Shown here: piece after piece, positions 18,239 through 28,105 of the stretch
Layout: every line of letters begins with the position of its first letter
How positions within the stretch are numbered: the first letter of the stretch is position 1
Origin: Acetobacter garciniae
Lineage (GTDB): Bacteria > Pseudomonadota > Alphaproteobacteria > Acetobacterales > Acetobacteraceae
Reading direction: 5' to 3'
Length of the DNA: 64,000 nt
Assembly: GCF_017377735.1 (NCBI RefSeq)
Contig: NZ_JAFVMH010000001.1
Span: 620,001 to 684,000 of the forward strand
The notes under the pieces: generated by a model
What the model saw: only the letters and a program-made list of their open reading frames with translations
Told to the model about the DNA's origin: nothing
The model's database searches: none
Position numbers and translations under genes: made by a program

Positions 18239-19015
18239 ATGAGCGCGGAATTTTACGGCACGACCCTGTCTTCACCTTTGATGCTGGGCACCGCGCAATA
18301 TCCATCCCCCGATATCCTGCGCGCCGCAGTCCTGGCGGCGCAGCCGGGGGTGGTGACGGTCTCGCTCAGGCGCGAAGGGGCCCGCGCGCGCGCGGGCCAG
18401 GCGTTCTGGTCGCTGATCCAGGAACTGGGCGTGCCCGTATTGCCCAACACCGCAGGGTGCCACACGGTGAAGGAAGCCGTGACCACCGCCCATATGGCGC
18501 GTGAGGTCTTCGGCACGGACTGGATCAAGCTTGAGGTGATCGGGGAACAGGATACCCTCCAGCCTGATGTGTTCGGCCTGGTCGAGGCAGCACGCATCCT
18601 GGCCGAAGACGGGTTCAAGGTCTTCCCCTACACGACGGAAGACCTTGTGGTGGCCGAACGGCTGATGGCTGCGGGCTGCGAGGTGCTGATGCCCTGGGGC
18701 GCGCCCATCGGGTCGGGGCGGGGGCTGAACAATGTCTTTGGCCTGCGGGCCCTGCGCGCGCATTTTCCCGGTGTGCCGCTGGTGGTGGATGCGGGGATCG
18801 GCGTGCCTTCCCACGCGGCGCAGGCCCTTGAACTTGGGTATGACGCGGTGCTGATCAACACCGCCGTGGCCAAGGCGGGGGACCCCGCCCTTATGGCGCG
18901 GGCCTTCCGCCTGGCGGTGGAGGCCGGAGCCCTGGCCCGAACCGCCGACCCTATGGAAGAGCGGGATATGGCAGCCCCGTCCACCCCGCTTGCAGGAAAG
19001 GCATTGCTCGGATGA
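18239..19015 (+). CDS. thiG: Thiazole synthase
   Basis: A 258-residue TIM-barrel enzyme that builds thiazole phosphate from 1-deoxyxylulose-5-phosphate, dehydroglycine and ThiS-thiocarboxylate. The Schiff-base lysine lies in [36 protein letters not shown] and [15 protein letters not shown] are family motifs. The ATG is three bases after the thiS stop and the stop overlaps thiE by four bases. Confidence 0.95.
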   Translation: MSAEFYGTTLSSPLMLGTAQYPSPDILRAAVLAAQPGVVTVSLRREGARARAGQAFWSLIQELGVPVLPNTAGCHTVKEAVTTAHMAREVFGTDWIKLEVIGEQDTLQPDVFGLVEAARILAEDGFKVFPYTTEDLVVAERLMAAGCEVLMPWGAPIGSGRGLNNVFGLRALRAHFPGVPLVVDAGIGVPSHAAQALELGYDAVLINTAVAKAGDPALMARAFRLAVEAGALARTADPMEERDMAAPSTPLAGKALLG

Positions 19016-19668
19016 ATTCGCCTCTTTCAACCGCCCCCCATGCTTCGGCCGAGGCCCTGGCCCGCGCCATTCCCCAGCCGATCAACCCCGTGGTGGATTC
19101 CGCCGCCTGGGTGGAACGGCTGGGCCGTGCCGGGGCGCGCTTTATCCAGTTGCGGCTGAAAGACCTGCCCGCCGCCGCCCTGCTGGCCGAAATACGCAGC
19201 GCGCATGCCAGTGCGAAGGAACTTGGCGTGTGCCTGGTGCTGAACGATTACTGGCAGATCGCGCTGGATGAAGGGATCGACTACATCCATCTGGGGCAGG
19301 AGGATCTGGATACGGCCGATCTGCCCGCCATTCACAAGGGTGGGCTGCGGCTGGGCGTTTCCACCCATTGTCATGAGGAACTGGCGCGCGCCCTGGCCTG
19401 CAAGCCCGATTACGTGGCCCTTGGCCCCATATGGGAAACCAAGCTGAAAAAAATGGCCTTCGGCCCCCAGGGCACGGAACGGCTGACGGAATGGCGCGAA
19501 ATGATCGGCCCCATGCCGCTGGTGGCCATTGGCGGCATTACACTTGCGCGCGCGGGGGCCTGTATCGCGGCAGGGGCGGATTGCGTTGCCGCCGTGTCGG
19601 ATTTTATCCGCCATCCCGACCCCGAAGGCCAGGTAAAAGCATGGCTGGCCGCAACCACCCGTAGCTGA
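19012..19668 (+). CDS. thiE: Thiamine-phosphate synthase
   Basis: A 218-residue TIM-barrel enzyme coupling thiazole phosphate and HMP diphosphate to thiamine phosphate. Motifs: FIQLRLKD (substrate phosphate/diphosphate contacts), [45 protein letters not shown] and [12 protein letters not shown]. The consensus TK of the loop appears as ETKLKK. It is last in the thi operon and starts inside the thiG stop (ATGA). It converges on recG with a 54-base gap. thiC and thiD, needed for the HMP half, are not in the window. Confidence 0.93.
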   Translation: MNSPLSTAPHASAEALARAIPQPINPVVDSAAWVERLGRAGARFIQLRLKDLPAAALLAEIRSAHASAKELGVCLVLNDYWQIALDEGIDYIHLGQEDLDTADLPAIHKGGLRLGVSTHCHEELARALACKPDYVALGPIWETKLKKMAFGPQGTERLTEWREMIGPMPLVAIGGITLARAGACIAAGADCVAAVSDFIRHPDPEGQVKAWLAATTRS

Positions 19669-19722
19669 AGGCAGCCCTGTTACAGAAGGCCCGGCAAGGC
19701 GATTATCCGGCTGCCCCGCCGC

Positions 19723-21981
19723 TCAGCCGCTGTTGAAAATGCGCGCGGCATCCGCCTTGCCGAACAGGCTCAACACCGCGCTGACCGGGGCGGGCAGGAC
19801 CGTGGGCGCTCCATCTGTGGGGTTGGTGGTGTCGGGCAGGAGGGCCGTGGCCTCGTTATGGGCTGTGTCCAGCAACTGATCGACCAGTGTGTCGGACGCC
19901 ATGCGATATTCCGGCAGGCCGGACTGGCGGCGGCCTGTCGCTTCTCCCCCGCCGCGCAGGCGAAAATCCTCATCCGCGATTACAAAACCATCCTCGGTTT
20001 CGCGCAGGCAGGACAGGCGGCGCCTGGCGGTGTGGCCCAGCTCCTCGTCATGCAGAAGCAGGCAGTAGGACGCATCGCGCCCACGCCCCACCCGGCCGCG
20101 AAGCTGGTGGAGCTGCGCCAGCCCGAAGCGTTCGGCATGTTCAATGACCATGACCGTCGCACTGGGCACGTCCACCCCCACTTCGATCACGGTGGTGGCC
20201 ACCAGAATGCGGGTCTTGCCGGTGGCGAAGTCCTGCAGGGCCTGTTCGCGCACATTCGTATCCTGCCGCCCGTGGGCCAAGCCGATTGCGGGCGCGGGCG
20301 CACCGCTCGTCCCATCCGTCCCGCTCCCAGCCAGTGCCGCGCCGAAGCGTGCCGCCAGGGCGGCCTGCCGGGCCTCGGCTGCGGCAATGTCCAGGCTTTC
20401 GCTTTCTGATACCAGGGGGCAGACCCAGAATATCTGCGCGCCATTGTTCAGGGCGCGGCCCACGCCTTCGAGTATATCGTCCATCGCGCCAAGGCTGTGC
20501 ACGGATGTGCGCACGGGTTTGCGCCCGGCGGGTTTGCCTTCCAGCCTGCTGATCTGCATGTCGCCAAAGCGGGTCAGCAGCAGGGTGCGCGGAATGGGGG
20601 TCGCGGTCATGACCAGCATGTCCGCCTCATGCCCCTTTTCCACCAGCGCCAGGCGCTGGTCCACGCCAAAGCGGTGTTGTTCGTCCACCACCGCCAGACC
20701 CAGATCCGCAAAGTGCACGCTTTCCTGCACAAGGGCATGCGTACCCACAACCAGCTTCGCCGTGCCGTCCGCCATGGCGGCCAGGGCCTGCTTGCGGGCA
20801 CGGCCCTTGACGGAACTGCACAGGAACGCCACCGGCACGGGGGACAGGCGCTCGAACGTGGCTGCGTGCTGGCGGGCCAGAATTTCCGTCGGCGCCATGA
20901 TGGCGGCCTGCGCACCGGCTTCTACCGCGCGGAGCATGGCCAGCAGGGCCACAAGGGTCTTGCCGGCCCCCACGTCGCCCTGCACAAGGCGGCTCATGCG
21001 CAGGGGCTGGGCCATATCTGCCTCGATTTCGCGCAGCACATGTTTCTGGCCCGGCGTCAGGGCGTGGCCGAATGTCGCCAAAGCCTGGCGCTGAAGGTGC
21101 CCATCACCCAGGAAAGACCGGCCGGGCCGCGCACGGGACGCGTTCTGGGCAATGCGGATGGCAAGCTGGTCGGCCAGTAATTCGTCACAGGCAAGCCGGG
21201 CCTGCGCACGGGCGCGCAGGGTCTGCCAGTCTTCGCCCTGGGCACTGCCGGGAATCTGGTCGGGCCTGTGCAGCCATGTAAGGGCCGTGGCGAAATCGGG
21301 CCAGTCCTTGTGGCGTATAAGGGTGGGGTCGTGCCATTCGGGCAGGGCGGGGGGCAGGCGATCGAGCGCGGCCGTCATGGCCTGACGCACCTGGCCCCCG
21401 AACAGCCCGGCTGTCAGCGGCCATATGGGGTCCAGCAGGGGAATACGCGCCATGGCATGGGCGGGTAGCAGGTAGTCTGGCGTGGTCATGACCGGGCGGT
21501 CGTGAAAGGCCTCCACCTTGCCTGAGACGGCAATAGCCTCACCCAGAACGACCTGCCTGGCCTGCCAGGGGGAGAAAAACGCGATTTCGAGAATACCTGT
21601 CTGGTCAGTCATGCTCACGCGCCAGGGCTGGCGCGTGCGGGGGGCAGGGGGGCGAATGTCCAGCACCGTGCCGGTCAGCGTTGCCAGCATGCCGGGCCTG
21701 ATCTGCGCTATTGTCGGGCGCGCCCTGCGATCGGTAACGGATTCAGGCAGGCAGAACAAAAGGTCCGCCACCCGGTTGCCCTGTGCGATACGGCCCAGCA
21801 GGCGTGCCCGCGCGGTGCTGACGCCGGGCAGGCTGGTCAGCGGTGCCAGCACGGGTGCGAGAACAGAGGGGACATCGCAAATGCCCTCTTGTGCCGGCAC
21901 GAAAGAGGATGTGAAGGAAAGGGGGCTGGACACTGGGGGTACACGGGCCTCTTTTTGGCGGCTGACACACAGGAACAGCAA
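19723..21981 (-). CDS. recG: ATP-dependent DNA helicase RecG
   Basis: A 752-residue (longest frame) monomeric branch-migrating helicase that remodels stalled forks and recombination intermediates. An N-terminal wedge domain precedes superfamily 2 motifs: P-loop GDVGAGKTLVALLAM, APTEILARQH, Walker B DEQHRFGVDQR, TATPIPRTL and LHQLRGRVGRG. The C-terminal RRQSGLPEYRMA is characteristic. The start is uncertain. The longest frame begins with TTG at 21981 without a clear ribosome-binding site, and GTG at 21900 (followed by PAQEGI) is an alternative closer to the usual RecG length. It is divergent from sdhE. Confidence 0.95.
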   Translation of the reverse strand: MLFLCVSRQKEARVPPVSSPLSFTSSFVPAQEGICDVPSVLAPVLAPLTSLPGVSTARARLLGRIAQGNRVADLLFCLPESVTDRRARPTIAQIRPGMLATLTGTVLDIRPPAPRTRQPWRVSMTDQTGILEIAFFSPWQARQVVLGEAIAVSGKVEAFHDRPVMTTPDYLLPAHAMARIPLLDPIWPLTAGLFGGQVRQAMTAALDRLPPALPEWHDPTLIRHKDWPDFATALTWLHRPDQIPGSAQGEDWQTLRARAQARLACDELLADQLAIRIAQNASRARPGRSFLGDGHLQRQALATFGHALTPGQKHVLREIEADMAQPLRMSRLVQGDVGAGKTLVALLAMLRAVEAGAQAAIMAPTEILARQHAATFERLSPVPVAFLCSSVKGRARKQALAAMADGTAKLVVGTHALVQESVHFADLGLAVVDEQHRFGVDQRLALVEKGHEADMLVMTATPIPRTLLLTRFGDMQISRLEGKPAGRKPVRTSVHSLGAMDDILEGVGRALNNGAQIFWVCPLVSESESLDIAAAEARQAALAARFGAALAGSGTDGTSGAPAPAIGLAHGRQDTNVREQALQDFATGKTRILVATTVIEVGVDVPSATVMVIEHAERFGLAQLHQLRGRVGRGRDASYCLLLHDEELGHTARRRLSCLRETEDGFVIADEDFRLRGGGEATGRRQSGLPEYRMASDTLVDQLLDTAHNEATALLPDTTNPTDGAPTVLPAPVSAVLSLFGKADAARIFNSG

Positions 21982-22001
21982 GGGTATAGGACAGCACAGC
22001 C

Positions 22002-22322
22002 ATGCAAGACAATTTTACACAACACTCATCCGGGAAGCCTGCTGCCGCCACGCCGGACGACCTGTCGGCCCGCAGGCGCCGCCTGCGGTTTCGCGCCAAC
22101 CACCGGGGCACGTTCGAGACCGATATCCTGATCGGCCAGTTTGTCGATGAACAGGCCGACAGCTTGAATGCCGACGAACTGGCGGATATGGAGGCCATTC
22201 TTGAAATGCCCGATCCCGACCTGACGGACTGGCTGTTCGGCCGCCTGCCATTGCCCGAGGAAAAAGTCACTCCGATGCTGCGCCGCATGGTGGATGCCTG
22301 CCGGACCCGATGCGGCAAATAG
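22002..22322 (+). CDS. sdhE: FAD assembly factor SdhE
   Basis: A 106-residue small helical protein that promotes covalent flavinylation of succinate dehydrogenase (SdhA) and fumarate reductase. The conserved RGTFETD (the RGxxExD motif, at the FAD-transfer surface) is followed by ADELADMEAILEMPDPDLTDWLFG, diagnostic of the family. It has an N-terminal tail of about 20 residues beyond the core. The gene sits directly upstream of mfd, an arrangement seen in other Alphaproteobacteria. Confidence 0.92.
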   Translation: MQDNFTQHSSGKPAAATPDDLSARRRRLRFRANHRGTFETDILIGQFVDEQADSLNADELADMEAILEMPDPDLTDWLFGRLPLPEEKVTPMLRRMVDACRTRCGK

Positions 22323-22398
22323 CCCCGGCCGGCCACGCCAGCCCAGGCATCCGGCAGGATGGGGCAGCAGGCCGGTGCGGGATACAACAGAGCAAGAG

Positions 22399-25300
22399 AT
22401 GCAAGGCCAGATGACAGCAAACACGGGTGCGAACAGCCAAATAGCCACCATCTGGGGCGTGCCCGAGGGGTATGACGCGCTTTTGCTGGCCCGTCGCGCC
22501 GCCGAGCACAAGGGCCCGGTCCTGCATATTGCCCGCAGCGACGGCGCCATGACACGCCTTGCCGACATGCTGGCCTTTGTCGCAGCCGATATCGAAGTGC
22601 TGCGTTTTCCCGCATGGGACTGCCTGCCTTACGACCGTGTCTCCCCCAATCCGACCATTGTGGCCGAACGTGTCGCGACCCTGACCCGCCTGCTCGAACC
22701 CACCAGGGGCCCGCGCCTGGTGCTGACCACCGTGAACGCGGCGGTGCAGCGCGTGGCCCCGCGCAAGACGTTCGAAGGCCAGTCCCTGACCCTGCGCACG
22801 GGTGAAAGCCTGGATCAGGCGTTCCTGATCGACCTGCTGATCGCCAATGGCTACACGCGGACCGACACGGTGATGGAGGCAGGGGAGTTCGCCACGCGCG
22901 GGGGTATTTTCGACCTGTACCCGGCCGGAGCCATCGAACCCCTGCGGCTGGACCTGTTCGGTGACGAGGTGGAAAACATCCGCGCCTTCGACCCGGGCTC
23001 CCAACGTTCCACCGACAGGCGCGATAGCCTGGTGCTGTGCCCGGTCTCGGAATTTTCGCTCGATTCTGCCGCCATCTCGCGCTTTCGCACCGGCTGGCGC
23101 GATGTGTTCGGCCCCGGTGCCGCGTCTGACCCGCTTTACGAGAACGTATCGGACGGGCGGCGCTATCCCGGGCTGGAACACTGGCTACCGCTGTTCCACG
23201 AACAGATGGAAACGCTGTTCGACTATCTGCCGGGGGCCGCTGTCTCGCTCGAACATCAGGTGGCCGAAGGGCTGGCCGCACGGCTGGACATGATCGCCGA
23301 TCATTATCAGGCCCGCCGCCAGCCCGCGCGTGAAGGGGAAGTGCCCTACCGCGCGTTGCCGCCGCATCTTCTATACCTGGACCAGAAGGGGTGGGATGCC
23401 TCGCTGGCGCGCCTGCCGGTGGTGGCGTTCAGCCCCTATGCGCAGCCAGACGGGGCAGGCGGGGTCGATGTCGGCGGGCGGCCGGGCAAGATGTTCGCCA
23501 AGATCGTGCCCGGTGCTCAGCGTGAACAGGTCTTTACCCTGCTGGGCGATCAGGTGCGCGAATGGGCGCAGGTCGGGCGCAGGGCTTACGTCGCGGCATG
23601 GAGCCGTGGTTCGCGCGAGCGCATTGGCGTGCTGCTGCGCGAACATGGGGTGGCGACCGAAACGTTCGAGACCTGGGCAAGTGCGCGCAAGGCCAAGGCA
23701 GGGCCGGTCGGCCTGCTGGCCTTCGAACTGGAACGCGGCTTCGTGGCCGATGACCTGGCCTTTGTTTCCGAACAGGATCTGCTGGGCGAACGGATCGGCC
23801 GCCCGCCCCGCCGCAAGCGCCGGGCCGACGAACTGATCGCCGAAGCCAGCGAACTGTCGGCGGGCGATCTGGTGGTGCACCAGGATTACGGTATTGGGCG
23901 GTATGACGGGCTGGAAACGCTCAGTGTCGGCGTGGCCCCGCATGACTGCCTGCGCCTGCTTTATGATGGCGATGAAAAACTCTATCTGCCGGTCGAGAAC
24001 ATAGAACTGCTCAGCCGGTTCGGGTCCGACCAGTCGGGCGTGGCGTTGGACAAGCTGGGTGGTGTGGCCTGGCAGAACCGCAAGGCGCAGATGAAGAAGC
24101 GCATCCGCGACATGGCGGGTGAGCTGATCCGCACCGCCGCGGCCCGCGCCCTGAAGGAAGCCCCCGAACTGACCCCGCCCGAAGGCATGTGGGACGAATT
24201 CTGCGCGCGTTTCCCGTTCATCGAAACCGACGATCAGGCCCGTGCGATTTCCGACGTGCTTGAAGACATGGCCTCCGGCCGCCCCATGGACCGGCTGGTC
24301 TGCGGCGATGTGGGTTTCGGCAAGACCGAGGTCGCCCTGCGCGCCGCATTCGTGGCCGCCATGTCGGGCGGGCAGGTGGCGGTGGTGGTGCCCACCACGC
24401 TGCTTGCACGCCAGCACTACCGGACCTTCGTCGCCCGGTTCGAGGGCTTTCCCGTCAAGGTGGCGCAACTGTCGCGCATGGTCACGGGCAAGGAGGCGAC
24501 GGCTATCCGCCAGGGCCTGGCCGACGGCAGCGTGAATATCGTGATCGGCACGCACGCCCTGCTGGCCAAGACCATCAAGTTCGCTGCACTCGACCTGCTG
24601 ATTATCGACGAGGAACAGCATTTCGGGGTGGCGCACAAGGAAAAGCTCAAGGCCCTGCGTGAAGATGTGCATGTGCTGACCCTTTCGGCAACACCGCTGC
24701 CGCGCACCTTGCAGCTTTCCCTTTCCGGCGTGCGGGAAATGAGCCTGATCGCCACCCCGCCGACCGACCGCTTGGCCGTGCGCACGTTCATCATGCCGTT
24801 CGACAGCGTGGTGATCCGCGAGGCGATCCAGCGCGAGCGTTTTCGCGGTGGGCAGATTTTCTGTGTCGCACCCCGGATCGAGGATCTGGACCGCCTGGCC
24901 GAACGGCTGAGCGCCATCGTGCCCGACGCCCGCCTTATCCAGGCGCATGGGCGGCTTTCCCCCACCGAGCTTGAGCGCGTGATGACCGAGTTCTCGGACG
25001 GGAAATACGATATCCTGCTCTCGACCAATATTGTCGAAAGCGGGCTGGACATGCCTGCGGTGAACACGCTCATCATCCACCGGGCCGACATGTTCGGGCT
25101 GGGCCAGCTTTACCAGTTGCGTGGGCGCGTGGGCCGGGGCAAGCAGCGCGGCTACGCCTACCTGACGTGGCCGCAGACGCATGCGCTGTCCGTCTCTGCC
25201 CAGAAGCGGCTTGAGGTGATGCAGACGCTCGATACGCTGGGGGCGGGCTTCACGCTTGCCTCGCACGATCTGGACCTACGTGGCGCGGGCAACCTGCTGG

Positions 25301-25878
25301 GCGACCAGCAGTCGGGCCATGTGCGTGAGGTGGGAATAGAACTCTACCAGCAGATGCTCGAAGACGCGGTGGCCGACCTGCGTTCGGAAAAAGGCCGCAA
25401 GGCGCATGACGACCGGGACTGGACGCCCACCATCGTCATGGGCCTGCCGGTGCTTATCCCCGATACCTATGTGCCCGACCTGCCCGTGCGGCTGGGGCTG
25501 TACCGGCGTATCAGCGGCCTTTCGTCGGATGCGGAAACCGAAGCGATGGAAGCGGAACTGATCGACCGTTTCGGCGCGATACCAGAAGAAGTTAAAAACC
25601 TTCTCGATATCGTTGATATTAAAAGATTATGCAGAAAGGCCGGGGTCGAGAAAGTGGAGGCCGGCCCCAAGGGCATGGTGATCCAGTTCCGCCATAACAG
25701 CTTTGGCAATCCGGCCGGGCTGGTGCAGTGGATGGGCAAGTGGAAGGACGGCGCCGTCCGTCTGCGGCCCGACCACAAGCTGGCCTGCGTGCGCGAACTG
25801 ACCAACGTGCAGCGCGTGGGCCTGGCCAGCAAGGTTCTGAAGGATCTGGCCGCCTTGTGCGAGAAAATACCCGCCTGA
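22399..25878 (+). CDS. mfd: Transcription-repair coupling factor
   Basis: A 1159-residue DNA translocase that removes RNA polymerase stalled at lesions and recruits UvrA. Domains in order: UvrB-homology module (about 15-300, with ATRGGIFDLYP); RNA-polymerase interaction domain (about 470-560, LVVHQDYGIGRYDG); translocase motifs (P-loop GDVGFGKTEVALRAAF, DEEQHFGV, SATPLPRTL, YQLRGRVGRGK); and the C-terminal autoinhibitory domain (LPVLIPDTYVPD). The ATG at 22399 has GCAAGAG upstream. An ATG four codons later (22411), with AAGG upstream, is equally possible. It works with the UvrC encoded at 2.8 kb. Confidence 0.96.
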   Translation: MQGQMTANTGANSQIATIWGVPEGYDALLLARRAAEHKGPVLHIARSDGAMTRLADMLAFVAADIEVLRFPAWDCLPYDRVSPNPTIVAERVATLTRLLEPTRGPRLVLTTVNAAVQRVAPRKTFEGQSLTLRTGESLDQAFLIDLLIANGYTRTDTVMEAGEFATRGGIFDLYPAGAIEPLRLDLFGDEVENIRAFDPGSQRSTDRRDSLVLCPVSEFSLDSAAISRFRTGWRDVFGPGAASDPLYENVSDGRRYPGLEHWLPLFHEQMETLFDYLPGAAVSLEHQVAEGLAARLDMIADHYQARRQPAREGEVPYRALPPHLLYLDQKGWDASLARLPVVAFSPYAQPDGAGGVDVGGRPGKMFAKIVPGAQREQVFTLLGDQVREWAQVGRRAYVAAWSRGSRERIGVLLREHGVATETFETWASARKAKAGPVGLLAFELERGFVADDLAFVSEQDLLGERIGRPPRRKRRADELIAEASELSAGDLVVHQDYGIGRYDGLETLSVGVAPHDCLRLLYDGDEKLYLPVENIELLSRFGSDQSGVALDKLGGVAWQNRKAQMKKRIRDMAGELIRTAAARALKEAPELTPPEGMWDEFCARFPFIETDDQARAISDVLEDMASGRPMDRLVCGDVGFGKTEVALRAAFVAAMSGGQVAVVVPTTLLARQHYRTFVARFEGFPVKVAQLSRMVTGKEATAIRQGLADGSVNIVIGTHALLAKTIKFAALDLLIIDEEQHFGVAHKEKLKALREDVHVLTLSATPLPRTLQLSLSGVREMSLIATPPTDRLAVRTFIMPFDSVVIREAIQRERFRGGQIFCVAPRIEDLDRLAERLSAIVPDARLIQAHGRLSPTELERVMTEFSDGKYDILLSTNIVESGLDMPAVNTLIIHRADMFGLGQLYQLRGRVGRGKQRGYAYLTWPQTHALSVSAQKRLEVMQTLDTLGAGFTLASHDLDLRGAGNLLGDQQSGHVREVGIELYQQMLEDAVADLRSEKGRKAHDDRDWTPTIVMGLPVLIPDTYVPDLPVRLGLYRRISGLSSDAETEAMEAELIDRFGAIPEEVKNLLDIVDIKRLCRKAGVEKVEAGPKGMVIQFRHNSFGNPAGLVQWMGKWKDGAVRLRPDHKLACVRELTNVQRVGLASKVLKDLAALCEKIPA

Positions 25879-25888
25879 AAATGGCCGC

Positions 25889-25926
25889 CCCCACGCCGTG
25901 ACTTGCAGGCCGGTCAGGGCGTGGGG
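25889..25926 (+). terminator. Hairpin downstream of mfd (U-tract-less terminator candidate)
   Basis: CCCCACGCC (25889-25897) and GGCGTGGGG (25918-25926) are perfectly complementary over nine bases with a 20-base loop. It begins 11 bases after the mfd stop. No T-run follows, so it may be a Rho-linked or 3'-stabilising hairpin rather than a classical intrinsic terminator. Confidence 0.45.
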
Positions 25927-26092
25927 CCTAGGGCTCAGGAGGACGGGCGCAGGATTGGCGTCGGCCCATCCGGCGTGTTAGTGGCTGGGCTCCAGGGGAC
26001 CACCGGCACGAGGGAGAGGGCCGCTGCTTGAAAGCCATCTGTCACGCAAAGCCGGTTTATGCGGGCTTCGGGCGGGAATGGTCCGCGCGGGA

Positions 26093-27022
26093 TTAGCGCA
26101 GCGGCAGAGGAAAGCCGTTGACCGTCAGCACGCCGCCTTCCCACGTGGTATCCCAGGTGTTCTGTTCGCCCGAGCGGTGGCTGACAAGGCGTGCGACCAC
26201 AAGGGCCGCGGCCAGCTTGATCTGCTTTTCAGACCGGGCCTTCTCGATGAGGGATTCCAGATTGGCGATTTCCAGATGGCCAGAAGCCGATGTGTTGCCC
26301 ACATTGCCGGTCAGGGTCGCCTGGCCATGGCCTTGCAGCCTGATCGCACCCTGGCTGGCTTCCAGGCTGGAAATGGTGGCATGCACGGCCGGGCTTGCCG
26401 TACTCCGCCCGCCAATGGCGTCCATCAAAGCGGGCAGTTCATTCGCAGGCAGGGAAAAGACCGCCCGGGCGGCCGATGGCAGTAGGCCCTGATTGGCGAC
26501 GTTGTGGAAGCTTACCCCGTTCATGGACAGGGAAACGGAGCTGATCTGCTGGGGGGTGGCGGGCTGCATCTGGTAGCGCACGCTGCCCAGGCCCACCTGT
26601 GCGGTGCCGTGAACGACCGTGGCGTTCTGCCATGTCAGGTCGTAGCCCTTGCCCGCCTTGAGTGTGGCTGCGACCTGGCGACCCTGTGCCGCAAGCCAGT
26701 TCGAACACGCACCGTTGTGCAGTCCTGACATTGCCGATACCAGCAGCAATGCCGCGGCTTCCGCCTGGTCATGGAGGCTGTCCGCACTGGCGCCCTGGCC
26801 GCGAAAAACATAATGCGCCGCGTTCAGCCTTGTGCCGCCATCAGGCGTGCTGATGGAAAAACCGTCATAGGTGACGCCCTGCGGCGTGTCCTGCATGGCG
26901 GCGTGGCGAATAAGGGCGCAGCCCGAAGGCGCGGCCGCAAGGGCCGATGACCCGGCACCCGCAATGGCGCCCAGGCTCACGACACCGCGAACAAGGAAGT
27001 ATAAAAAAGAGTTATGCTTCAT
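26093..27022 (-). CDS. Uncharacterised exported protein (DUF2125/AsmA-like features)
   Basis: A 309-residue protein with a signal peptide: basic MKHNSF, hydrophobic FLVRGVVSLGAIAGAG, and a cleavage-like SALAAA. The mature chain is a succession of short beta-strands and Gly/Thr turns, for example GQATLTGNVGNTSASGHLEI. It ends with WEGGVLTVNGFPLPLR, which recalls DUF2125 and AsmA-type C-termini. I cannot assign the family with certainty or give a function. It is convergent with mfd and divergent from the transporter gene at 27086, so it is likely its own transcription unit. Confidence 0.65.
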   Translation of the reverse strand: MKHNSFLYFLVRGVVSLGAIAGAGSSALAAAPSGCALIRHAAMQDTPQGVTYDGFSISTPDGGTRLNAAHYVFRGQGASADSLHDQAEAAALLLVSAMSGLHNGACSNWLAAQGRQVAATLKAGKGYDLTWQNATVVHGTAQVGLGSVRYQMQPATPQQISSVSLSMNGVSFHNVANQGLLPSAARAVFSLPANELPALMDAIGGRSTASPAVHATISSLEASQGAIRLQGHGQATLTGNVGNTSASGHLEIANLESLIEKARSEKQIKLAAALVVARLVSHRSGEQNTWDTTWEGGVLTVNGFPLPLR

Positions 27023-27085
27023 TTCAGGCGGAGAGTGCCGTAAGTAGACACCGCAAGCAAGCCTGATCGTGGAGGATCAAAGCCA

Positions 27086-28066
27086 GTGCGGTTTTTGAAA
27101 ATGGACCCTTTCCTGGTCGGGTTGGTATGCACCATCCTGCTGGCGACAATCATACCCTGCCACGGTGCGGCGGTGCCGGTTTTCCACTGGCTGTCCATCG
27201 GGCTGATTTCGCTCATGTTCTTCCTTCAGGGGGCCAGGCTGTCGCGTGCGGCGGTGGTGGAAGGGCTGGTGGCATGGCGGCTGCATATCATCATCCTGTG
27301 CTGCACCTTCGTGCTGTTTCCCGTGATCGGGCTGGCGGCCCACGCCATGTTCCCCGGCCTGCTGCTGCCCGATGTGTGGCTGGGAATCCTGTTCCTGTGC
27401 TGCCTGCCCTCCACCGTGCAGTCGTCCATTGCGTTTACGTCCATCGCGGGGGGGAACGTGCCTGCGGCGGTCTGCGCGGCGACGGCGTCCAACGTGCTGG
27501 GTATTTTCATAACGCCCGTTCTGGTGGGGCTTGTACTGCGCCAGCATGGTGCGGTGGGCGGCAACCCGCTCGATATCGTCTACCAGCTTCTGCTGCCCTT
27601 CGTGCTGGGCCAGCTTGTGCAGCCCTGGCTGGGGGACTGGGCGCACCGCAACAAGACGCTTCTGTCCTTTTCGGACCGGGGGTCCGTTCTTGTGGTGGTG
27701 TATACCGCCTTCAGTGATGCGGTCATGCAGGGGCTATGGCACAAGCTGCCGCCGGCCGAACTGGGCATGATCGCCCTGGCCGACACGGCGTTGCTGGCTA
27801 CGGTCCTTATCATCACCATCCTGGGTTCGCGCGCGGTAGGCGTGCCCCTGAAGGACGAAATCGCGATCGTGTTCTGCGGTTCCAAGAAAACGCTGGCATC
27901 GGGCGTGCCCATGGCCAATGTGCTGTTCCCGCCCGCCACTGTCGGCATTATCGTGCTGCCGCTGATGATGTATCACCAGATCCAGCTTTTTGTCTGCGCC
28001 ATGCTCGCCCGCCGCTTTGCCCGCCAGACGCGTGAGGAAAACAAGCTGGCCGAGCAGGCGGTCTGA
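27086..28066 (+). CDS. Bile acid:sodium symporter family (SBF-like) transporter
   Basis: A 326-residue integral membrane protein with about ten hydrophobic helices. Motifs fit the SLC10A7/YfeH branch: SLMFFLQGARLS after the second helix, CCLPSTVQSSIAFTSIAGGN with the Ser/Thr/Asn-rich crossover, and FCGSKKTLASGVPMANVLF. Substrates in bacteria are mostly unknown, and a sodium-coupled organic anion is likely. The start is GTG at 27086 with GGAGG about 12 bases upstream; an internal ATG at 27101 is possible. The next gene, a PLP decarboxylase, follows 39 bases later in the same direction. Confidence 0.85.
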   Translation: MRFLKMDPFLVGLVCTILLATIIPCHGAAVPVFHWLSIGLISLMFFLQGARLSRAAVVEGLVAWRLHIIILCCTFVLFPVIGLAAHAMFPGLLLPDVWLGILFLCCLPSTVQSSIAFTSIAGGNVPAAVCAATASNVLGIFITPVLVGLVLRQHGAVGGNPLDIVYQLLLPFVLGQLVQPWLGDWAHRNKTLLSFSDRGSVLVVVYTAFSDAVMQGLWHKLPPAELGMIALADTALLATVLIITILGSRAVGVPLKDEIAIVFCGSKKTLASGVPMANVLFPPATVGIIVLPLMMYHQIQLFVCAMLARRFARQTREENKLAEQAV

Positions 28067-28105
28067 GACCCCGCGATAGCATGCAACACGACGGAAGGAA
28101 TATTC

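Noticed and set aside
23371-25266. Open frame of 631 codons on the minus strand opposite mfd
   Set aside because: It is a shadow frame of mfd without protein-like features.
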